Shown here: positions 45,731 through 57,653 of the stretch, one piece after another
How positions within the stretch are numbered: position 1 is the first letter of the stretch
Layout of the letters: the number at the start of each line of letters is the position of its first letter
Source: Volutella citrinella
Lineage: Eukaryota > Ascomycota > Sordariomycetes > Hypocreales > Nectriaceae
Direction of reading: 5' to 3'
Assembly: GCA_034401135.1 (NCBI GenBank)
Contig: JAWZSP010000009.1
Location: 2,232,001-2,296,000, forward strand
DNA length: 64,000 nucleotides
Program-made: the position numbers and the translations under genes
The notes under the pieces: model-generated
What the model saw: the letters and a program-made list of their open reading frames with translations, nothing else
Told to the model about the DNA's origin: nothing
Databases searched by the model: none

Positions 45731-46361
45731 GCACAGCGGGGTGAATCGCGGCGAGGAGGAAATGAGACCAGAGCAATGAGATGAGAGGCAGTAGAGAAAT
45801 GAGTGTTGACGGGGGCGGTGAGTCTGGGACGCTGCTGCTATTGGGCGTTTGAGCTACTAGCTCCACTTTTAGGCAAAACGGATGTGTCCAAGGGATGTTT
45901 CACCGATTCTATTATGTCTCGGCTGTCAATCAGTCGAGTCGAACAAAACAACCTATTCCCAACTTCTCGTCGAACAAATCGCAGGCGCAATGCTACTCAG
46001 TCAATTTGTTGTTAGAGAGATGGGCGCTGAGGATGCCATACAAGGTAAAGACCAAGCGACAGTGGTGAGTGCTTGCTATAGGTGTTCCCCAGAACGACCC
46101 CGACCTTCGGGCTGTACGAACGCGGTGGTGGTTGTTCTACAAATAGCACCACGGTAACAGAAGGAGATATTTCATCGCTTCTTTCACGACGCAGTTATCA
46201 ATCGACCTAGTCATCAACATTCGCAATCTATGTTCGTCATCGCATCCCTCGCGGTGGGAAGGACTAAGCATACAGTCAAGTGTTCACACGCCTTATAAAT
46301 TTTTTCATCTCATTTCCAGGCCCTAACAGGACTCCTTCATCACGTCACAATCAACTCGAAC
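45731..46361. other. Intergenic region
   Basis: About 630 bp between the APH remnant and the NLR 3' end. No supported gene. Confidence 0.4.
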
Positions 46362-49300
46362 CTACGGTGGCCGTATCACAAAGCCTCCAATACGGTATAC
46401 AGCTCCCAACCCAGTGACAATGGCAATCATGTCCCCTGAGGGAGGTGTGGCAAAGCATTCGCTGCCTTCGGGGCAGTGATCCCGTGGAACACACACGACT
46501 TCTTGTCCGTTCCACGTAATCCATTCCAGATTACTCAAACCACAGCCACGGGGATGTTGCTCTACCCCATATTGATCTGTAAACTTCGTTTCAGGCAGAC
46601 CGTTGATGTCCTCCGGCTTGATATCGATTTTGTCCCCAGCACGCGTTCTTTCGTCAGCCAAACTTGCATTGACACTTATGATAGTGTAACCAGGCTCCAG
46701 AATCAAATGCGAGTTTGTGAAAGAGAATGAAATATTAGCAAAGTCACGATCAACGTTGATGGTGTTCGTGAGGATTCCTTTTTGTGCGTTCCAGATTTCC
46801 ACTATCCCAGGGGATGCAAATGCTAACAGGCTACCATCTCTTGAAACGGCGGCTGAAAAGACATTTTCACGATGTCCTTTGAAGGTTTGCTTGTAGTTGC
46901 CAGTTATTGCATCCCAGATTTCCACTCTCGCACCTGTTGCAAATAACAGGCTACCATCTGGTGAAAAGCCGACTGAAATGCCATCATATTCATCAGTTAG
47001 CACTTCAATGGTATGCCTGAGGGTACCTGTCATTGCATCCCAGACTTTTACTGTCCAGTCAAATAATCCAGATACTATGGAAGTACCGTCATGTGAGATT
47101 GCAATTGACGGAATGCTCTCAGTTAAGTGTTTGAAGGCAGTCTCAGTCTGTGCTTGAGTGAGATCCCAAATCTTGACGGTTTCGTCCTCTGAGGCTGATA
47201 GCAGCAAATTGCTAGTTTCTGGAAAAGCGAGGGATATGACAGGCCAAATGTGACCGGAATACGTGTGCTTGAGATCTCCTGTCACTAAGTCCCAAACGTT
47301 GACATGTCCCCGCCCAGATCCCCACGCCAGTAGTGTGTTGCTGTGGGAGAACGCGACAGAATGCGCAGGAATTAAGAGGCCATGGAGTGTGTCCTGGAGC
47401 TCCCATTGGAGCCCCAATGTTGCTGTATCCCAAACTTGGATGGTGGAGTCTGACGCCAATGCAAGCAGTTTTCCGTCACTGGAAAAGGCCATACAGTTGA
47501 CATATTCCCCATCTGGCGTCAGTTCGCGGCGGAGTTGGCCACTTGTTATGTCCCAAACCTTGATGGAAGGGGAGGTATGACGGCCCGGTCTTGGTACTGA
47601 TGCTAGTAACACTCCATCCCTCGAAAACGCCGCCTTTGTCCATTCGCCATCGCCCCCGTGCCAGAACTTTCGAAGCTCCCCTGTTGATGTATCCCAAAAT
47701 GCAACTGTGCCACAGCCGAATGCAGAAAGTAGAAGATTGCCATCTGCAAAATTCAATCCGAGGACGTCGCCGCGGCTTCGAGCATCAATTGGAATGCAGT
47801 TCAGAAGGAGGGTACATTGGAGCCGCCCAGTTTGTGCGGCCCACACCTTGATTGAGTCCTCTGACATGGATTCCTCTGACATGGGTTCCTCTGACATGGA
47901 CGCAATGAGCTCACCATTGCCAGAAAACACAGCCCAATTAACAGATTCTCCGCCGCTCTCGAGCGTATATTGAAGTATACTTGTTGCTGCATCCCAAACC
48001 CTGATTTTACCATCATGACAGCCCGCAGCTATCAGTTTACCATTTGTTGAGACAGAGGCGACCCAGTCCTGGCAGTCGAGTGTTTGTAGGCAAGGGCTCC
48101 AATTCTTCTCCACGATTGGCTTGTATGTCACCCAGCCAATGTCTTTTTCAAAGCATCGTCGTACTATGCTATGCTCTGGAGCAAAAAGGAGTGCTGATGA
48201 GTAAAGTTGGAGTGGCGCCCTGTCAATTGCTGTAACAGAGTGAAGGATGAAACGATTCGCATCCCCAAGAAACTCTAAGACTTTACTGCTCGCATCGGGC
48301 TGGCCAATTCACGTCAGCAAGAATAGTAGTTTTAGGAAGCATGTCCCTACTTACATTGACAAGTTCCTGGAGCTCTCGTATTAGTCCGATGCTCTCCGAC
48401 AGTCGTCCCATGAGAGTGAGTACTTCAAGCCAGTGTAGAAAATGCTTCGTCAGGAACGCGTATGCGGGGTGTTTGTCGTCCAATCTGTCGGTGCTTTGGT
48501 TTAGATGACGTACCCAGTATCGACAGGCGTATTGGACTTGTAGTTTCAGTCCCTGATGTATTGTGTTCTGTGACACATCATGCCTACGTTTGCCAAACTC
48601 AACCAGGTTGCACATGTCATTCTTCAAAACCCCGGGTTTCAAGAGGAGCTCGAGGCATCTCTTTGCCAGATCCCTGTGCGTCGCTTTGTCGTCGATCTGG
48701 AGCTTCCCTTCATTGTTCCTTTTCTTGTCGATGAGGAATTCGCGAAAAGACAAATGAAAAGTCTTGACAGGCGTGCTGCCGTCCTTCGGGACATTCAGAA
48801 CGGAGCCTATGGACCTGACCATGTCCATGATGGCTCCTATGTCATTCGGCAAGTCTAGCAATTGCGCCAGAGCTTGCACAGACAGAGGCTCTTCTAGTAA
48901 CACAATTGAACCCACAATCAGTCGAAAGTGCTCGACTCTCGGGGCCTCTCCGGAGCTGTTTTTAACACCTTTGAGCACGCGTCCCAGTACTGTACGATAT
49001 ACTTGATCAAGAACCTCGCTGTGTGGTAGTGCATCCCCTTGTTCACGAGATAGAATGTCTTTAAGTCCTTGTTTAGGATCGCCGGTTCGCAGAAGTCGAC
49101 AGACGGTCGCAGCGAAAATGAATAATGGCGCTGCCATTATGGATAGACGTTGTAGCCGATCATGGCCCGGCCAGTCCGCTTCCAGCGGACTCCCGAAACC
49201 CACCATGTCCCTATTGTGTCGCTCTCCGATCTCCTGCAGCTCGGTTTTCAAGTAGACCAATATGTCTTGTTGAACCACGCTCTCGGGTACGTCATGAAGA

Positions 49301-51037
49301 ACCACATCTTTGTGGCAGTTGGGGATGTTGACGAACCCAAGTTTAATTGGCTTCTCGGGTCGGCTTGTGATGAAAATCCTCAAATCAACTCCGGAGTGCC
49401 TCGCATTTTTTATTGCACCCAAGCTTTCGGTCATGGCCTGGACATGTTCATCTTCGTCGCACTCGTCCAAGGCATCAACAACCAGCAAGGTTCTCATGTT
49501 CGTGTTGGGGTCTCTGTCCATTGAGCTGAGGGGATTCAAGACGAGTTTGGTGAACTGCTTTGAGTAGTTGCTGTCGACAATTCTTGGATCCTCTTTGATT
49601 TGGTTCGCAACAACCCGAGCAAATGCCGAGCTACCGCGGCAGAGTTGGGAACTGATGGTTGAGAAGAAGCGGACACCACTGCTGCGATCACCCCGGCCCC
49701 TCTTGAAAAAGAAGCTGGCACCAAGCAGACCTTTGTCGTCAAACATTTTGGCTACGGTGCGTGAGATGGTGGATTTTCCGGTCCCTGCATTTCCTTGCAA
49801 CCAATAAATGGGCCTTTCATCCGGGTCGTCCATCCAACCTTCGATGCTGTCGAGTAATTCAATCCTCGTCTCTGGGTGGCAGCTGGGTTCGGTCTGGTCA
49901 GCGCTGGAATCGTACGCAGCACCGTCAGCGTATTTCAAATTGGAGAGGAGCTGGATATGGTGCATATCAAGAATCGGCTCGCTGGAACTCGTCAGAAAAT
50001 AAAGTATTGGGGATGAGATGACTTTGAAATACCTTAGCTTTTGGACAACTGCATTAATTTGCCTCAAGGCCTCTCTTACTCGACTTCGGTTCTCTTCCGC
50101 ACAGCATTTCTCACAATCATCCGCAGCTTGAACCAGCGTCTTGTCTATGTCCAATATGTCTTCAAGAGATGCATTCAGATCAACAAGCTTAAAAGAGGCC
50201 GTGAACTTGCTTTTGCCTTGCTTGTGTAGAAAGGCAAGGAATAACAGCGAATGTGTGTAGGCATCGATGATGGCCTGTTCCAGCTTTTCAAGAGCGTTTA
50301 GGGCTGGTCTGGATGACTTGTCTGAGGTCATGTACAGTGTCTGATAGAACCAGCACTGCGAGATGAGTACAGAGACTTCGGCAATGCCAACTGCTATCTG
50401 GGCCTTGAATTGGTGGTGCGAAATGCACATCTCCAACCAGTCAGTATCTATCATCTTTGTGACAAGCCTTGGAAAGCCTTACCTGTAGCACAAAACGTAC
50501 AGCCGCCCAAGGTAAAGCAGCATGGGCTGGGTCATACGAGACAGCCACATCACCGACAGTCTTGAACTTGTCCAGGACCAAGATGGCCTTGTCGACAAAC
50601 TCACGCACATGGAGTTCTCGCTTGCCAATCTGGACGATCCATTGGTTTTCTGCAGCATTGACTTTGTTGTCCCCAACCGCTTTTCCCATCCTCATTTTGA
50701 TGTCGTCAGTCGATTCGACAGCACTGGGCCGCTCACTGGACAGATCCTTCACAAATATCTCTGTCATCTCGAAAGTTTCTTGATCCCGGGACTTTTGAAT
50801 TTCCATTAAAGCTTTGGCCCATAAATCCTCCGCAAGAGTTCCGGGAGACTGCGGCTCAGTGGTGGTCTCAGGGCTTGAGGACGGGGTAGAGCTCCCGGTC
50901 ACCACGTCAGACGTATCGTCGCCGGCCTGAGTCGCTCTGATATTTGAATCTCCATTCACTTGTGTCGAGCTTTGCTGCCTGTCCTCGTTATGTATAGAAG
51001 TCGGAACGTCAGCGACCCTCGAGGGTGTTGGGTGCAT
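46362..51037 (-). CDS. NACHT-WD40 NOD-like receptor (NWD/STAND protein)
   Basis: Three exons (51037-50483, 50403-48355, 48299-46362) give about 1513 residues in frame. N-terminal ~50 residues are Ser/Thr-rich, followed by a NACHT_N-type helical domain (LWAKALMEIQKSRDQETFEM ... AALPWAAVRFVLQ). The NACHT ATPase has Walker A GNAGTGKST near 389, Walker B LLVVDALDECDED near 498, and sensor ITSRPEKP. After winged-helix/linker regions, about ten diverged WD40 blades (IRVWDAATSILQYTL, VNVWDLVTGDLKHTY, VKIWDLTQAQ, VEIWDAITGNYKQTF) fill the last ~600 residues. Fungal proteins of this plan act in non-self recognition and regulated cell death by ligand-induced oligomerisation. The first intron could end at either of two AGs (28 or 79 nt); the longer is chosen because 28 nt is below usual intron size. 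Confidence 0.9.
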
Positions 51038-52011
51038 TTGGGCATCGTCCGTGGTCGGGTGGATTCTGGCGACGGTTTGTGCATCGGCAATTGTTGTAAG
51101 GGGAATCTAGATAATCCGGACAAATTAATAATCTGCATAAGTCACTGGGAGATGTCGAGTTGTAACCAACCGGCTGAAAATGGTCGGGCGGTTCGCTCTC
51201 GTCACCAAGGCAACACGGCGCCTTTCGAGCCCAGCGCCTCCATTTGCTCTCGGCTGGAGTGGCGCCTACCATGGTAGCAGCTCACTTTGATGCAGGGATT
51301 GAAGCAAGATGACTTTGGACGAGGGTTCCGCACGCTGATGATAAACTGCAAAGTGAGGATATGCCGCGGGCGGAGTGTTGGGCGGCAACGAGCAGCGGGG
51401 GAAGAGAGGCTGGGGGATCCTCGCAGCTGGTAGGCTAAAAAAATATTAAATAAAGCAACATTATTATCAACCAACAGATTCAAGACATGGTCAACCAGAA
51501 GACAACACGTGTGCGGGGCTCGCACGCCACTCAGCTGACATGCAGCGCCAATGTTGCACTCGCTGCCTGAATGATTGTCTGGCATAGGCGGACCGGGCGG
51601 TGCAGCCACTTGAGTCGGGTCATTCTGTGGACAGAGCAGCGGGAGGAGGTCGTCCAAGCGGCTGAACACCACGCCCAACCACTACGCGTGATCTAGCACA
51701 CAGAGGCACCCATCAGCGGATACCTGGCTCTCACATACCGAGGAACGGGAGGCCGTAGCGGGGGTCATTTCTTGTTCTTGAGGCTTGAGCACGTATTGAC
51801 CGTATTTCAACCCATCAGCTAATGTACTTGGCCGATTAATGCAGCCGAAATCCTGAAGTCTGCTTTACGACACATATTCAAAGTACTTCGGTCGTAACGC
51901 ATTCATTTCTCTACCTTGTCGAAATAACGATGACCAAACATGTCTAGTTTTCTAGCTCATTTCCCAAAGAACCCATCTCATTCTCTCATTCTATTCACTC
52001 TTTCCATTCCC
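51038..52011. other. Intergenic region upstream of the NLR gene
   Basis: 970 bp. An AT-rich patch lies at about 51437-51475. No supported gene; a 158-codon frame at 51202-51678 has no ATG or family features. Confidence 0.4.
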
Positions 52012-54210
52012 TCACAGCTTGCAGCAGGGCGCAGCAGCAGCAGGCTCAGTCTTTGCCGTCGTCTCATACAGCGTGCTCTTGTTAAACGCCTGCGTCGACT
52101 CGGGCACATCATTCGTGGGGTTAAAGTTGCAGAAGTTAAACGGCTTAAGATGGAACTGCGCAATCTCAGCCGGCATAATGGGGAAATCCTCAACACGCGG
52201 GTTGTGCGTAAAGCCAAAGGTGTGCCAGATGACAATGTCGTCGTTGACGACGTGCTCGCGCTCCCGGGTCCACGACTTGATGCCCGTGCCGCCGAGCGAC
52301 TGGTTGGTGTAGTCGCCGGCAGGGAACAGCTGGCGGTCCTTGTGCTTGGTGACCCAGATGGGCGACTCGGCGAACTCGGAGCGCTTCCAGTGCCAGGAGC
52401 CGGGCTGCGCGAGGAGCATCTGCGAGCGGATGGGCACAAGCTTGTAGCCGGTGGGCGTGCGGGACACGGGGTTCTGCACGTTGGGGTTGACAATCTTGAA
52501 GACGCGGCCGTCCTGGAGGCTGTCCTCGACGGGGCCGGCGCGGTGGACGGTGGACTCCTTGCTGACGTAGCCGGTGCCGAGGGGGTTGAGCTTCTCGTCC
52601 CAAGGCATGGCGACCGAGTCGGAGTAGGCAAACGTGTTGTTGTGGCCGTCAATGGCCGGGTCGATGCGCACGTTGAACAGGTGCTGGTGGTAGGGGGCCA
52701 TGACGCCGTCGGCCACGCGGGTTCCCCAGGGCACAGTCGAGTCGCCGTCGATGGGCTGCGTCGAGAGGATGCCGGTGGCGCGGGTCTCGAAGGAGATTTC
52801 TCCCGACTGGTCAAAGATCCAGGCAAAGATGTATTCGTAGTTGGCCACGGTTATGATTTGCTGGAGCACGAGCTGTCGCTTGCGGACCACGACGGCCTTG
52901 CCGGTGCGGTGGTTGGTGTGCTTCCACTGGATGCCGTTGTCGATCTCGTGGATGCAGATGGAGTTGGGACGGGGGGCGGCAGAGCCATCAGGGGCGACGA
53001 CGTGGCCGCCGAGATACTTGATGGTGCCGAGACAGTCACAGCCCACTATTATAACTGTCAGAGATGGTTCATGGATAGGGTTGATGGTTTGTTGACTTAC
53101 ACTGAAGGTTGTTGGCCGTCACGCCAGCGCCGACGTTGCCCAGATCAAAGGCACCCTTGCGGTAGATGGGGCTTCGAGGGTCACCGTAGGGAACAAACAT
53201 CTCAGACAGAGACAGGCGGTAGAATGTGCTGCGGTCCATGAAGTGGACATCGTGGATTGTGATACCTAACCCATGTTAGCGTCCAATGCTAGTTAGTGGT
53301 GAGCTGAGACAAGACATACCCTCGCGCCAGTTGAATCCCACGCGGAAGCGCCACTTCTCCCACTCAATCAGGTGGCCCTTGACGGTAAAGGACGCTCCCT
53401 CGGGCTGGACGACGTTGTATGGCTTCATGGTCGTGCGGGGAGGCTGCTTCTGGAGGCGGTGGTCGTACTCGGGCTCGGCAGGGTCAGTCTCGCGAAGAGG
53501 CACGGGGTGGTCCTCCTCGGTCTTCTCATCGGGGCCAAGAGGCAGACGGATGATCTTCTTGACCTTCATGGTGCAGAGATCCACGGTGACCATGAAGTCG
53601 AGCGGGAACGAGTAGTGCGACGAGTTGACATCGTTGTTCTTGGGGTTCTTACGGTAGAGGAAGACCTGTAGCAGACAATTAGATTCAAACTTCTTATTGC
53701 GCATGACAACAACGGATGAAAGCTGAGGGTACATACCTGGGTCATTCGCTCCTGAGTCTCCGTTCCATCCACGCCGTAGTCCCAGGGGTCGAGAACAACA
53801 GACGACTTGTCGAGTCCAAGGCGCAGAAACTCCTTGTCGACATCAGGATGGGCCATGACCACATTGGCCGCCTCGGTGAGCTCAACACGGTCAACCGGGC
53901 CGTGAAAGTCACGCGGCATCTCGACATGGTGCTCCACACGGCCGTTGGTGACGTCGACAATGGCCTCAAACAGACGAGGTGACCGCTTGATGTACCACAT
54001 GAGGAAGATGCGGCGCGGCAGGGGGGGCAGGGGCAGGCCCCGGTGCTCAGCGTCCAGGTAGGCGACCAGGGCCTTCTTCGGGGGCTCCTCGAGGCCGCCG
54101 GCCTTGAAGTGCAGCTCGACGGGCGCGCACATGTGCTTGATCAAGCCCGTGGCCAGCTGGAGCTCCTCGGGCGTAGCCGGGTCCAGTGGGTGCAGGTGCT
54201 CGACCGACAT
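52012..54210 (-). CDS. Copper amine oxidase, probably peroxisomal
   Basis: Four exons (54210-53737, 53665-53320, 53265-53101, 53045-52012) give 672 residues, the normal length for fungal CAOs. It oxidises primary amines to aldehydes with release of ammonia and H2O2, using copper and the self-made cofactor topaquinone. The TPQ tyrosine is in TVANYEY. The catalytic base Asp is in AFDLGNVGAG, and the copper histidines are in APYHQHLF and the later WHTFGFTHNPR. N2/N3 domains occupy the first exons (HPLDPATPEELQLA). The protein ends CCKL; the last three residues CKL fit the PTS1 consensus, matching peroxisomal location. It is divergent from an amino-acid permease at 55631. Start at ATG 54210 gives the family N-terminus. 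Confidence 0.93.
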
Positions 54211-55630
54211 GGTGAATAAGCGGGTGATGCTTGGCTGCTGGGGGTTTGTGTGCAAGAATGAGCTGAGGGGAGCAGGCTGTTGGTCTGTAAAGGGTAGAAG
54301 GGGGCTCGTCTGGATAGGAAGCTGCCTTGCTTGGATCACAACCTGGAGCATGCACACAAGGGTCGCTTTTATCGAGACGGACATCTTAGCCGAGTCAACC
54401 AATCCGGCTGCGGCTTTACACAGTCCACACTTACAGGGCCCTTTTTGACGCGCCGAGTCACCCATTGTCGATGGGCGGCTCTGTCGCCATGCCGTATCGG
54501 GCTAGTCTGACTGGTTGGTTGGTGTTGATCTGGGCCGAGTCAACTGGCCCACCCACACGCGGCATGATAATCTGGGGAGCTGACTCTGGCACGCGGGGTA
54601 GGGTGCGATAGCAGGCCCTGGGCCGGGATGAGCCCCAAAACTAATGCCACGTTTCTGGGGGAGACACAGAACTAATCTCGTCGGACTGGATCGCGGCCAG
54701 GGTCGGGGGTCCATGTTGCCGCACCCGCATGCGGCGATATCGCTGCGCCGTATCTTGAGCCCCGGTGAGGCAAGGGGCTCCAGATATGACAAGTGAGCCG
54801 AGTTCATTTCTCTCTGTGGTCCGTTATCAATGCCCACTTGTGTTATCAATGTGACTTGGTGTCGAGTATCATGTATAGCTGGTTGGGGCAGAAGATGGTG
54901 ACCTCAATTAATTAAAGATGCCCCCGTGCAATAGCACCAGTGCGACAAATTCGTCCCTGGCAGCCCTAAGAATGCAGAGTTTAAAATGGGGTTAATGTGT
55001 GCACCGCCAACAGTAGCATCACTGCCGTCCTTCATCCTGTTGATCATATGGCATACTGCGTAGGCATCATGTGTACAGGCACTCCTTGCCTAGAGCCAGG
55101 ACCAGGACCGTGCCCGGCACCCTTGCCCATTGCCCCTTACGATTTCTCAGGGCCTCGACTCATGGCTTATACGCCACAGCCAGACAGAACCTCATGCTGG
55201 CGATTCCAACAGGAGGCTGAGTACCTTCAACACAGGGCCGAGTGATGATGCCGCCGATCACAGACCGCATCTACGGCCTCGTCCACGGGCTAACAATTCG
55301 CCTAAACGAAAACCAAGACCATTCTATCTCCCTCAAATTGTTCTAGGCAGGGTGGCGCATCGTTATCGGGGACCCCAGGGACAAGGTTCGCACTAATGTG
55401 GGGAGGCCGAGTCCCAACCAGCCGATAAGCCTAGCAAACTTTCCTCCTCTCTCCAAAACCTATCACTAGATTTGACTCAGCTCTTTTCAACTCACGGACA
55501 GGTTCCCGAGCCCAAACGAAGCCCGCCATTGATATACGCCTCTTGTGGCCTCGTCGGAAACATGGAGGACCCGGTAGCTGCTGCATACTTCACTGAACGC
55601 AAGACGCAATCACTCACACATTCCATCATC
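54211..55630. promoter_or_regulatory. Divergent intergenic region between amine oxidase and amino-acid permease
   Basis: 1.4 kb between two divergently transcribed nitrogen-metabolism genes. No gene recognised in it. Long enough for separate promoters; GATA-factor sites would be expected but none was judged convincing by eye. Confidence 0.4.
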
Positions 55631-57523
55631 ATGAAAGACGACTCTCTCAAAGACCACGATGGCAAGCTGGAGCCCGTGACGACCGTTGATCGCGGTGACA
55701 TGGCCCCCAGTCCAGAGCCGGGTCTGCGACGAGACCTCAAGGGCCGACATCTGGTGAGTAGTCCTTTCCCCGCGCTTGGAGCCGCTCAAACTCGGCTCTG
55801 GGTGTCCCCGCATCTACCACCCGTCCCGCATCGTGGCCGGGGGGTTGTCAGGGCTGAGTATTGTGGGAACTGACATGTCGTTTTCTTGCAGATGATGTTG
55901 GCGATTGGAGGTGTCATTGGACCGGGTTACTTTGTTGGCATGGGCATTGGCCTGAGCACTGCTGGCCCAGCTGGTCTGCTTCTGTGCTTTGCCATTGTTG
56001 GTGTCTTGCTGTGGGCTGTCATGCAGTCTCTTGGCGAGCTTGGTGCATTCATCCCCATGTCCGGTATGTATTCCCGTCCAATCATGAACTTGTTGCTGGA
56101 TTGGACCTCAAACTAATTCGGTGCCTGATGCAGGTTCATTCACTTCCTACTCGTCCATGTTCCTCGATCCCGCCATCGGTTTCGCTCTCGGATGGAACTA
56201 CTGGTTCCTCTGGGCTGGCATCATCATTGCAGAATACAGTGAGTCGCGACCACTGCATAAATACCGAATTATACATACTAAACAACATTAGACAACTTGG
56301 GCCTCGTTCTGACATACTGGGAAACTCCTATCCCCCGATGGGGTTGGATCATGATCTTCTGGTAAGCCGTGGAACCAATACTCCGAACCTCCATCCGCTA
56401 TCTAACACCCTAATCAAGGGGCTTCTTCCTCGCCATTAACCTCCTGGGCGTCAAGACCTTTGGAGAATCAGAGTTCTGGCTCGCCCTCATCAAAGTCATC
56501 GCAATTCTCGCCTTCTTCCTCTGCGCCATCCTCATCACCTCGGGCGTCATCGGCGGCGAGAAGATTGGTTTCAAATTCTATCATAACCCGGGCTCATTCG
56601 CAGACGGCGTCAAGGGCGTGTTCAAGATCTTCACCTTTGCAGCCCTCCAGTACTCTGGCACGGAGATGGTCGGTCTGACGGCCGGAGAGTCCAAGAACCC
56701 CCAGAAAGATATTCCGAGGGCAGTGAGGAGCGTCTTGTGGCGTATCGTCGGCATCTTCCTGTGCGGCATCTTCTTCCTGACCCTGACGGTGCCGTACAAC
56801 GACCCGAATCTTCTCTCTGCGACGAGCAAGACGGCTCGGTCTCCGTTCGTCATCGCCTTTACCCGTGTCGGCGCCAATGCTGGAGCTCATGCCATCAATG
56901 CCGTGATTCTGGTCACCATGTTCTCTGCCATTACCGCGGCTCTCTACGTCGGCTCGCGCACTCTCTATGGTCTGGCCGAGGAGGGACTGGCGCCCAAGAT
57001 ATTCATGAAGACGAACGCCCGAGGCGTCCCGGTGGTTGCACTAATTGTCATGAACCTGGTGGGCTTTCTCTCCTTGCTCAACCTGTCAAAGGGCGCTGGT
57101 GTCGTGTACACCTGGATTGTCTCCATGACTGGAGTGGCAACCTTTATCACTTGTGAGTTTTCAACATACAAAACGCTTGGTCCATCTTTCTGACACAGTT
57201 TAGGGGGTCTCATCAGCCTGAACCACATCCGTCTGCGCATGGCACTCTCGGCTCAGTCCATCAGCGTCAACGTAATGCCATTCCAAGCCCCGTGGTGGAG
57301 ATTCTGTGCCTACCTCGGCGTCTTTGGCAACGCCTTCTTCGTCTTCTTCCAAGGCTGGACTTCCTTTGCGCCCTGGGATGTGCAGGCGTTCTTCATGAAC
57401 TACATTGTCGTCGTTTTGTTCATCGTGCTCGCTGTCGGATGGAAGTTTTATCACAAGACCAAATTTGTGGCACTCAAGGAGGTTAACTTTGATAGGGCTC
57501 GGTTCGTCCCTGTTCATGAGTAG
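55631..57523 (+). CDS. Amino acid permease (APC/YAT family)
   Basis: Six exons (55631-55753, 55892-56063, 56134-56238, 56292-56361, 56419-57152, 57204-57523) give 507 residues. Plasma-membrane proton-coupled importer with about 12 helices. Family marks: RDLKGRHLMMLAIGGVIGPGYFVGMG (helix 1), [67 protein letters not shown] and LYGLAEEGLAPKIF. The GPGYF variant replaces the usual GTGLF of Gap1-type permeases, which may alter substrate range (inference). Facing a copper amine oxidase, it may feed amine/amino-acid use as nitrogen source. An upstream in-frame Met at 55562 exists, but the shorter start is typical. Confidence 0.92.
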
Positions 57524-57653
57524 GGTCTCTGATCGTTGGGTAATGGCCCGGCCAAGTAGTATTGGCCATCATGGACCTTGCTCTAAATCTATGTTTGGGT
57601 AGAAGAGTCAATCATCACTCAAATTGAGGCTCGCATGTTAACATTGCTGTCTC

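Noticed and set aside
51202..51678. 158-codon minus-strand frame upstream of the NLR gene
   Set aside because: Begins at a non-ATG codon and shows no family features.
51940..53241. 433-codon plus-strand open frame
   Set aside because: It is antisense to the copper amine oxidase, whose motifs and splice sites are complete; the frame is a by-product of GC-rich codons.
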